From contig NZ_PSZE01000012.1 in the NCBI RefSeq assembly GCF_002933465.1, positions 107,328-171,327 on the forward strand: a stretch of 64,000 bases of DNA, given 5' to 3'. This document shows, in pieces, positions 57,907-64,000 of the stretch (the stretch's first letter is position 1; every line of letters begins with the position of its first letter). The position numbers were made by a program, and so were the translations under genes. This DNA is from Nocardia nova. Its GTDB lineage: Bacteria > Actinomycetota > Actinomycetes > Mycobacteriales > Mycobacteriaceae. The notes beneath the pieces were generated by a model. The model was not told the DNA's origin. It saw only the letters and a program-made list of their open reading frames with translations, and ran no database searches.

Positions 57907-59339
57907 GGGAGAATACCCTCGGTGGGCCGGAAAGCGTTGTCCTGCTTCCCGGTTCGTCACCTTCCGAAGGGACGGCGTGGCTGGCCTTCGCCGGCTGTCT
58001 GATCGCGGTGTTCATGCAAATGATCGACGTGACGATCGTGAACACAGCCCTGCCTCGGTTGACGTCCGATCTGGGGGCCTCCCGCTCGGCGGAATTGCTG
58101 GTCATCTCGGGCTATTCGCTGGCCTTCGCCTGCACGTTGCTCAGTGCCGCCCGACTCGGGGCCGTGCTCGGCCGCCGTATGCTGTTCCTCGCCTCGGTGG
58201 TGGCGTTCACCGCTGCCTCGGTGTGGTGCGGATTGTCCACCGGCGCCGATGAATTGGTCCTGGCACGCATAGTTCAGGGCGTCGCGGGCGCGGGCATGGC
58301 GGCGCAGACCATCGCCATCCTTATCGCCAGCTTCCCTCGCGAACGCCATTCCCTGGTCTTCGCCATGTACGGCGGGGTGGCCGGTTTCGCCGGTATGCTC
58401 GGCCCCATCCTCGGCGGCGCCCTGCTCACCGTCGACATCGGCGGCTGGGGCTGGCGCACGGTCTTCCTGATCAACCTCCCCATCGGCATGGTCGCGTTCG
58501 CCCTGGCCTGGCGTTTTCTGCGGATCGGCCGACCGGCGTCACCCGAGCGCCTCGACCTCGGCGGCGCGGCATTGTCGGGCGCCGGGCTACTGCTGCTCGT
58601 CTCTGCCCTCGCCCTGGTCCAACAGCACGGCTGGCAACCCCAGCCGTTCGCCCTCGTCCTGGCCGGGGTAGTGGTGTGCGCTCTGTTCGTGGCCCACCAG
58701 ATCAGGCGTTCGTCTCGCGGAGCCGGCCCGTTGATGCGCCTGGAACTCTTCTCCGACAGAGGCTTCCGTATCGGCTCGATCCTTATCTGCGTCTTCTTCG
58801 GCCTGTTCACCGCCTTCGTTTTCGCCGCCTCCATCACCATGCAGGACGTCCTCGGCTACACGCCTTGGCACACGGCGATCGTGATGACGCTATTCGCTGT
58901 GGGAGCTGGCGCAGGAGCGATCGCCTCCCTGTTCCTGGTCCGCCAGTGCGGAGTGCTGATCCTGGCCGGCGGAGTAACCCTCTACGGAGGCTGCATGGCC
59001 GGCGGCGCCATCTACCTCCACCTGACCAGCGGCATCGCCAACCCCCTCATCGCCACCCCCGCCGTGTGCGCAGCCGGTTTCGGAGTAGGGATCTTCGCAG
59101 TCCAAATCCAGCCGATCATGCTGTCCGGCCTGAACGCCGACCACATGTCCGAGACATCGGGTGTGGTCCCGACCATCGAACAGATCGGCAACGCACTGGG
59201 TTTGGCAGTGCTGACCACCCTGTTCTTCCGCTCCCACACCCTCAACGGCGCGATCACCATGATGTTGGCCTTGGCCGTGGTGTCGTTCGGTCTGGGGGCG
59301 CTGACGTTGGCTCTGCCACGAGCGCAGAACATGAACTGA
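57903..59339 (+). CDS. MFS exporter, DHA2 type (14 TM)
   Basis: The 478-residue protein shows WLAFAGCLIAVFMQMIDVTI, ARLGAVLGRRMLFLASVVAF (motif A), RIVQGVAGAGMAAQTIAIL and the antiporter motif GFAGMLGPILGGALL. It has 14 hydrophobic segments and a short C terminus, unlike the tailed MFS proteins of this window. The ATG overlaps the stop of the preceding gene (ATGA), so it is part of the pks-papA operon. It may export the lipid or a precursor alongside the MmpL protein. Confidence 0.88.
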   Translation: MRENTLGGPESVVLLPGSSPSEGTAWLAFAGCLIAVFMQMIDVTIVNTALPRLTSDLGASRSAELLVISGYSLAFACTLLSAARLGAVLGRRMLFLASVVAFTAASVWCGLSTGADELVLARIVQGVAGAGMAAQTIAILIASFPRERHSLVFAMYGGVAGFAGMLGPILGGALLTVDIGGWGWRTVFLINLPIGMVAFALAWRFLRIGRPASPERLDLGGAALSGAGLLLLVSALALVQQHGWQPQPFALVLAGVVVCALFVAHQIRRSSRGAGPLMRLELFSDRGFRIGSILICVFFGLFTAFVFAASITMQDVLGYTPWHTAIVMTLFAVGAGAGAIASLFLVRQCGVLILAGGVTLYGGCMAGGAIYLHLTSGIANPLIATPAVCAAGFGVGIFAVQIQPIMLSGLNADHMSETSGVVPTIEQIGNALGLAVLTTLFFRSHTLNGAITMMLALAVVSFGLGALTLALPRAQNMN

Positions 59340-59363
59340 GGCTCCCGCCGTGCGTGTCGGCTG

Positions 59364-60629
59364 TCATTCGCTATCCGGCGGCACACCGGGATGTGGGCTC
59401 GAGCTCGCCCACCCGCTCTGCCGCCAGGGCAGCAGGGCCGAGCTGGCGAGCACCGCTGCGGTCGCGCAGCCGATCGCCACTCGCGTGCTCGTCGCGCCGG
59501 CTATGAGCCCGCCCAGGGCGATGAACGCGGGCTGGACGCTCTTCGAACTGATCGACCACGCGGTGCGGACGCGGCTCATGTGATCGTCGGTGGTGCAGTT
59601 CATTCGGTAGGTGGCGAAGATCGGGTTGAACACTCCGGCGCAGAGCAGCAGGAGAGTTTCGGCGGACAGGATGACGAGAAGTCCTCGCGTACTGGGGCCT
59701 GCGATCAGGAGTAGCCCCATCCAGCAGGTTCGCAACGTACCGGAGCCGAGGAGGACTGCGCGTCGACCGAATCGCGCGACAAGTCTCGGGCTGCACAGCG
59801 ACCCGATGAGGCCACCGAGGCAGGGCAGTCCCAGGGCGAGTCCGTACTGCCACGGTGCGAAGTGCAGTTCGCGCAGTATGAGCAGGGCGAGCAAGGGGGT
59901 GGTGAGGGTGACTGCTCCGCCGAAGAGCATGCCGTTCCAGAACAGCCGGCGCAGTACGGGGTGATCGAAGATGTAGGTCCATCCGCTGTGGATCTCGCGC
60001 CGCCAGTGGTGGCCTACCGGTGCGTGCGCTGGTATCGGTTCGATGGTCGCGATGCTGCGGATCCCGAACGCGGACAGCAGATAGCTGACCGCGTCGAGCG
60101 CCACGGTGATCGTCGCACCGAACACCGTGACGAGCAGGCCGCCGATCGGCGCGCCGATGGTGGATGCGGTCCAGAAGGTGGCTTCGAACCGGCTATTGGC
60201 TCGCACGCGCTGCGGCTCGGCGACGACGGCTTTGACATAGGCCTCGTTGGCGGCGTTGAACACCATTCCGCAGAGGGTTTGCAGCGTGAGTACGACGCAG
60301 AGTTGCCCGTAGGTAAGCGCACCGAGCCATGCGGCCAGAGGAACACTGGCGAGGGCCGCGAACGAGACGAGGTCGGCATGCATCATGATGGGTCGTTTGC
60401 GACGGAACTCGATGAACGATCCCATCGGCAATGCGATTGCCGCACTGGCAAATCCGGCCAGCGCCGCCATCAGCGAGACCTGCAGCGCGGAGGCGTGCAC
60501 GACGAGGACGGCGACCAGTGGGAGAGCACCCGCGCCCAAGGCACTGCCCATCCGACTGACGGTGGAGGCGCGCCACAGGCGATAGAAGTCGGGTGAGAGT
60601 CGATCCGTCTGCGCGGTAGTACGTGTCAC
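59364..60629 (-). CDS. MFS transporter, 12 TM (enterobactin-exporter-like)
   Basis: The 421-residue protein shows FYRLWRASTVSRMGSALGAG, ALPMGSFIEFRRKRPIMMHA (motif A region) and FNAANEAYVKAVVAEPQRVR, the features of MFS_3/EntS-like exporters with 12 spans. GGAG seven bases before GTG 60629 gives the start; an ATG six codons earlier lacks a ribosome site. It is convergent with the lipid operon exporter, 24 bases apart. The substrate is unknown. Confidence 0.82.
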   Translation of the reverse strand: MTRTTAQTDRLSPDFYRLWRASTVSRMGSALGAGALPLVAVLVVHASALQVSLMAALAGFASAAIALPMGSFIEFRRKRPIMMHADLVSFAALASVPLAAWLGALTYGQLCVVLTLQTLCGMVFNAANEAYVKAVVAEPQRVRANSRFEATFWTASTIGAPIGGLLVTVFGATITVALDAVSYLLSAFGIRSIATIEPIPAHAPVGHHWRREIHSGWTYIFDHPVLRRLFWNGMLFGGAVTLTTPLLALLILRELHFAPWQYGLALGLPCLGGLIGSLCSPRLVARFGRRAVLLGSGTLRTCWMGLLLIAGPSTRGLLVILSAETLLLLCAGVFNPIFATYRMNCTTDDHMSRVRTAWSISSKSVQPAFIALGGLIAGATSTRVAIGCATAAVLASSALLPWRQSGWASSSPHPGVPPDSE

Positions 60630-60867
60630 AGGCCGACTCCGATCCATCGGTGGTGGCGCCCAGCTGTACCCGCGGCGACCGCTCGCGGACACGAGGTGGT
60701 GTGCCGTCGCGGATCCCCCGATTTTCGCTGTTCCGGGGTATCTTTCGAAAGTCGGTGCGGCGTCGGCCGCCGCCGACCCGCGCCCTTGGGTGCCGGGTAG
60801 CCGGGACTGTTCCACTTCTGCACGACCTTCGGTTCGAGTACGACTCCGACAGGACGGGTGTGTTGTC

Positions 60868-62565
60868 GTGAAATGTCTACGGGGCATTGTGGTCACGGTG
60901 GCGATGGGTTGTGCGCTGACCTCGGGGCAAGCTGCCGCGGTCGCTGACCCGTCGGCGCTGACCCCCGCCCCGACCACTGCCGCCCCGACCACTGCCGCCC
61001 CGGCCACCGCCGCCCCGACAGCTCCGTCGGCATCCGGTCCCAGCGTGCCGTCGACCACCGACCGGCCTGCGCCGCCTGCCTCCGGTCCGGATGTGCCGCC
61101 GGCGTCCACTTCCGCTGTGCCGCCGGCGGCCGATCCGGGCGCTGCAGCGTCCTCCGATCCGAAACCTTCGGTCGCCCAACAGGATCCGGGCCCGTCGGCG
61201 TTCCAGAAATGGCTCGACGACACCATTCCCGCGCCGACGTCCGTGCTGCCCGGGATCGGGTCCGCTGCCGCCGATCCCGGCGGGGCATCGGACCCGCAGG
61301 CGCTGTGGAAGGCGATTCAATCCAGTCCGACCGGTGATCCGTTCTTCGACGACGCTCCGCCGGATCTCGCGCAGTACGCACCCGGTGACGTCATCGAATC
61401 GCGTGACGTCAGCTGGCCGGGGGTTCCGATGGTCTTCCTGACGGTGCTCACGCCGGTTCAGCGGGCGATACAGCTGAAATTCCGGACCACGAACTCCTCG
61501 GGTGCGCCGTCCTTCGGGACCGCGACGCTGCTGTTGCCCTTTGCCCGGTGGAGCGGGCCCGGAACCCGGCCGGTGCTGCTGAACGCCCCACCGATCAACG
61601 CGCTCAACCGACGCTGCACTCCCGGCTACGTGTTCTCACACGGATTCGACATCACGACCGGCGGCACCGGCAATGATTTCGTCCCCTCACCGACGATGTG
61701 GGCCGCGAGCCGGAACTACGCGGTGGTGATCCCGGATCACGAGGGACCGTTGATGGCGTATGCCGAGCCGACCGTGGCCGGCCACATCATGCTCGACACC
61801 GTGCGTGCGGTACGGCATCTGATGCCGGACGAGTTCGGCGAGAGCCGTTTCGCGATGACCGGCTATTCCGGCGGTGCCATCGCCAGCTACGCCGCCGCGA
61901 TGCTCTCGCGCGAATACGCCCCGGAACTGGCACCCAACCTGGCCGGTGCCGCGATGGGCGGCCTGCCCGTCGACTACGAATCCTTCGCCAAGACCTTCGA
62001 CGGCACCTACGCCTCGGGACTGATGCTGACCGTGACCCTCGCGCTGGCCCGAGAGCATCCCGACATCCTCGGCCGCATGAATCATCTGGCGCAATGGGCG
62101 GCCATTTCCCCGCTCAAAGACGTGTGCAGTTCGACCATGGCCGACATCGGCGTCTTCGTACCCTTTGCGGCCGTGGCCGATATGGCCGACCCGCTCCACA
62201 CCGAATTCGCCGACATGATGTTCCGGCGGTTGAGTCTGAAAGGCAAGAAGGCCGGCATGCCGATCTATGTCTACAACGGTGTGCACGATCCCTGGATGCC
62301 GGTCGCGAAGGCCGAGGCGTTCTATGCCGAACAGTGTGCTCTGGGAGTTCCGGCCACGAAGAGCATCGTGGGCGGGGAACACATACTCGGCTACTTCGAC
62401 GGCTTTCTCGGATCGACGCAGTGGCTGGGTGAGCGCTTGGCGGGTGTCCCGGCGCCGAACGCCTGCGAAGTGGCGCCGCGCGCGGATGCCGCAGCACAGC
62501 AGAGCACCTCGAACAGTGCGCCCAGCGAGGTCTCCCGGCCGAGAAACCCTCCGCAGCACCCGTAG
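60868..62565 (+). CDS. Secreted LIP-family lipase
   Basis: The 565-residue protein has a signal peptide (IVVTVAMGCALTSGQAAAVA), then a 100-residue Ala/Pro/Thr/Ser linker with TAAP repeats, and a catalytic domain of the secretory lipase (LIP) family: Ser334 in MTGYSGGAIASYAAA, VVIPDHEGPLMAYAEPTVAG and the late NGVHDPWMP with GGEHILGYFDG carrying the Asp and His of the triad. It should hydrolyse triacylglycerols or other esters outside the cell. The linker may span the envelope. GTG 60868 is the chosen start. Confidence 0.82.
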   Translation: MKCLRGIVVTVAMGCALTSGQAAAVADPSALTPAPTTAAPTTAAPATAAPTAPSASGPSVPSTTDRPAPPASGPDVPPASTSAVPPAADPGAAASSDPKPSVAQQDPGPSAFQKWLDDTIPAPTSVLPGIGSAAADPGGASDPQALWKAIQSSPTGDPFFDDAPPDLAQYAPGDVIESRDVSWPGVPMVFLTVLTPVQRAIQLKFRTTNSSGAPSFGTATLLLPFARWSGPGTRPVLLNAPPINALNRRCTPGYVFSHGFDITTGGTGNDFVPSPTMWAASRNYAVVIPDHEGPLMAYAEPTVAGHIMLDTVRAVRHLMPDEFGESRFAMTGYSGGAIASYAAAMLSREYAPELAPNLAGAAMGGLPVDYESFAKTFDGTYASGLMLTVTLALAREHPDILGRMNHLAQWAAISPLKDVCSSTMADIGVFVPFAAVADMADPLHTEFADMMFRRLSLKGKKAGMPIYVYNGVHDPWMPVAKAEAFYAEQCALGVPATKSIVGGEHILGYFDGFLGSTQWLGERLAGVPAPNACEVAPRADAAAQQSTSNSAPSEVSRPRNPPQHP

Positions 62566-62705
62566 AGCGAGTGCCGAGTCGATCCACCGATCCACGACAG
62601 CATCGCTGACATCCGGCGTATCGCGTGATCCACGTCACTCGTTGTCACAGCCGTGCGGGATGCGGCGTCGTATGCCCGACACCCTCAGCACACGGAGGAA
62701 AGACG

Positions 62706-63923
62706 ATGAACAACTACGAAGTCGTGGTGATCGGCGGCGGATACGCCGGTGTGATGGCAGCCAACCGTCTGATGCAGCGAGACGACGTGCGGGTGACCCT
62801 GATCAACCCACGCCGGGTCTTCGTTCCGCGACTGCGGTTGCACCAGTTGGTGGGTGCGACTCACGAGGCGGTCGTCGACTACCAGGACGTCCTCGCCGAG
62901 AAGGTACGGCTGGTCGTCGACGGCGTGACGCGGATCGACGCAACCGAGCGCACCGTGCACTCGGCCGACGGCGGCAGCATCGGATACGACTATCTGATCT
63001 ACGCCGTGGGGAGTGGGACCCCCACGCCGCAGGTACCGGGCGCGGCCGAATTCGCCTATCCCGTAGCGACTTTGGAGGCGGCGCAGCGGCTCCGATCGGT
63101 CCTCGTCGATACGCCCTCATCGGCCCCGGTGACGGTGATCGGGGGCGGGCCGACCGGGATCGAGACCGCCGCCGAGCTGGCCGAGCAGGGACGCACGGTC
63201 ACCTTGGTCTGTGGCAGTGTTCTCGGACCGTATCTGCACCCGAAGGCGCGGCGCACGGCCCACAAATACCTCGCGAAGCTCGGAGTGAAGGTCGTCGAAG
63301 GTCCCGATGCGACCGTCACCGCGATCCGGCGAGACGTGGTGAAACTCGGCGACGGCCGAACCTTGGTGAGTGCCGTGACAATCTGGGCTGCCGGCTTCGG
63401 CGTACCGGATCTGGCCGCTCGCAGCGGATTGAGCGTCGATGCTGCCGGACGCCTGCGCACCGACGAGACACTGACCAGTGTCGACGACGAACGCATCGTC
63501 GCGGCGGGTGATTCGTCGGCGCCCTCGGATCTGCCGTTCCGCATGAGTGCCTACACGGCGTACTGCCTGGGAGCACACGCCGCCGATACGGTGCTGCATC
63601 GCATCGCGGGTGAACAGCCCGCACCCGTCGACCTCGCCTTCCCCGCGATGTGCCTCAGCTTCGGCCGGGACGCGGGGATCTACCAGCTCGGTCACAAGGA
63701 CGAGACCGCCATGCGGTTGTACTTCGGCGGGTTCGCAGGCAAGAAGCTCAAGGAATTCGCGTGTGAGGCAGGAATCAAGCACTTGGCGACGGAGGCCCGC
63801 AAACCCGGCTCGCACCACTGGTTCTCCGACGGCAAGCACCGGCCGGCCCAGCTGCGGGCCCGTCGCGGAGGACGGTTGAGTCCAGCAGGATGGTGTACGA
63901 CTCGGGCGTCAGACCAAATCTGA
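62706..63923 (+). CDS. FAD-dependent NAD(P)H oxidoreductase, NDH-2 / pyridine-nucleotide-disulphide type
   Basis: The 405-residue flavoprotein has the FAD motif VVVIGGGYAGVMAANRL at the N terminus, LIYAVGSGTPTP, the second nucleotide motif VTVIGGGPTGIETAAELAEQ, and VDDERIVAAGDSSAPSDLPF for FAD binding. There is no CxxC, so it belongs to the NADH-dehydrogenase-2/AIF-like branch. GGAGGAAAG before ATG 62706 sets the start. The last 25 residues (Arg-rich, ending ASDQI) look unusual and may be an extended tail. Confidence 0.82.
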   Translation: MNNYEVVVIGGGYAGVMAANRLMQRDDVRVTLINPRRVFVPRLRLHQLVGATHEAVVDYQDVLAEKVRLVVDGVTRIDATERTVHSADGGSIGYDYLIYAVGSGTPTPQVPGAAEFAYPVATLEAAQRLRSVLVDTPSSAPVTVIGGGPTGIETAAELAEQGRTVTLVCGSVLGPYLHPKARRTAHKYLAKLGVKVVEGPDATVTAIRRDVVKLGDGRTLVSAVTIWAAGFGVPDLAARSGLSVDAAGRLRTDETLTSVDDERIVAAGDSSAPSDLPFRMSAYTAYCLGAHAADTVLHRIAGEQPAPVDLAFPAMCLSFGRDAGIYQLGHKDETAMRLYFGGFAGKKLKEFACEAGIKHLATEARKPGSHHWFSDGKHRPAQLRARRGGRLSPAGWCTTRASDQI

Positions 63924-64000
63924 GCGTGTCGTAGCCGGGAAAAGGGTGGTCACCGCGTGATCCTTCAGAAGACCTACCAAGTCGTTCAGAAGGAAGAAGA
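63924..64000. other. Window end, no feature assigned
   Basis: The last 77 bases follow the flavoprotein stop. A minus-strand frame is open through them and into the flavoprotein gene but cannot be judged from so short a piece. Confidence 0.4.

Noticed and set aside
63858..63999. Minus-strand open frame at the right edge, antisense to the flavoprotein end
   Set aside because: It is cut by the window, has no start or known motif, and lies opposite a good gene.
1..64000. CRISPR array, tRNA or rRNA genes
   Set aside because: No spaced repeat array and no cloverleaf or rRNA-like segment was found by eye; the only tandem repeats are contiguous minisatellites and short duplications.

Overview
The window is high-GC actinobacterial DNA from a mycolic-acid-type organism. 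A Nocardia or close relative is the best guess, inferred from gene content and not from a marker gene. The signs are a mycofactocin locus, MmpL and PapA proteins, a Mas-type polyketide synthase, a SigG-like ECF sigma factor, mycothiol-dependent-type enzymes, an F420-type luciferase-fold oxidoreductase, a long actinobacterial GAPDH and lipoproteins of mycobacterial families (LppP/LprE, DUF4232). No rRNA, tRNA or CRISPR array was seen.

Layout, left to right. 1-4.8 kb: the 3' end of a SigB/F-type sigma factor, then a phage-lysin-like set (a LysB-like serine esterase, a GH25-type lysozyme with two C-terminal repeats, a DUF4185 protein), none with a signal peptide, closed by a very strong hairpin. 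4.8-10.9 kb: DUF5996, a decayed LysR gene and a compact mycofactocin locus (mftA, mftB, mftC, mftD and a coupled SDR on the minus strand, with mftR divergent). No mftE or mftF follows where they would be expected. 11-20 kb: mixed housekeeping and stress genes (DUF5995, a mycothiol-dependent-type enzyme plus SigG, a 28-residue hydrophobic peptide, an LLM oxidoreductase, free-methionine-sulfoxide reductase, GAF protein, GAPDH) with several gene remnants. 20-21.7 kb: an IS982-type element whose inverted repeats enclose the transposase and also an SMI1/KNR4 (SUKH) gene. 21.8-26.7 kb: an acyl-CoA ligase with a near-leaderless promoter, a CMD/AhpD-like pair, and an aldehyde dehydrogenase behind a KstR-like box and a second palindrome. 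27-31.5 kb: a lipoprotein, a frameshifted erythromycin-esterase gene divergent from a double-HTH MerR regulator with a 24-bp operator-like palindrome, small proteins and an 18-bp minisatellite.

31.5-43.4 kb: two MFS exporters from different subfamilies carry nearly the same C-terminal tail of three carboxypeptidase-regulatory-like (beta-sandwich) repeats. They bracket a di-iron acyl-ACP desaturase, an MBL hydrolase, a secreted GH65 trehalase-like enzyme, a TesB-like thioesterase and a degenerate phosphotransferase. 43.5-46.3 kb: PAS-ANTAR and AraC regulators and a HAD phosphatase. 46.5-59.3 kb: a lipid-assembly locus, with mmpL divergent from an operon of a 2147-residue KS-AT-DH-ER-KR-ACP synthase, a PapA-type acyltransferase, an unknown protein and a 14-TM exporter. 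This matches the logic of mycobacterial acyl-trehalose/sulfolipid/phthiocerol lipid loci. 59.4-63.9 kb: a second MFS exporter, a secreted LIP-family lipase and an NDH-2-like flavoprotein.

Recurring themes are cell-envelope lipid synthesis and export, acyl-CoA metabolism, and much local gene decay (LysR, alpha/beta hydrolase, SnoaL, GNAT and erythromycin esterase remnants). All functional assignments rest on reading motifs by eye; no database search was run.
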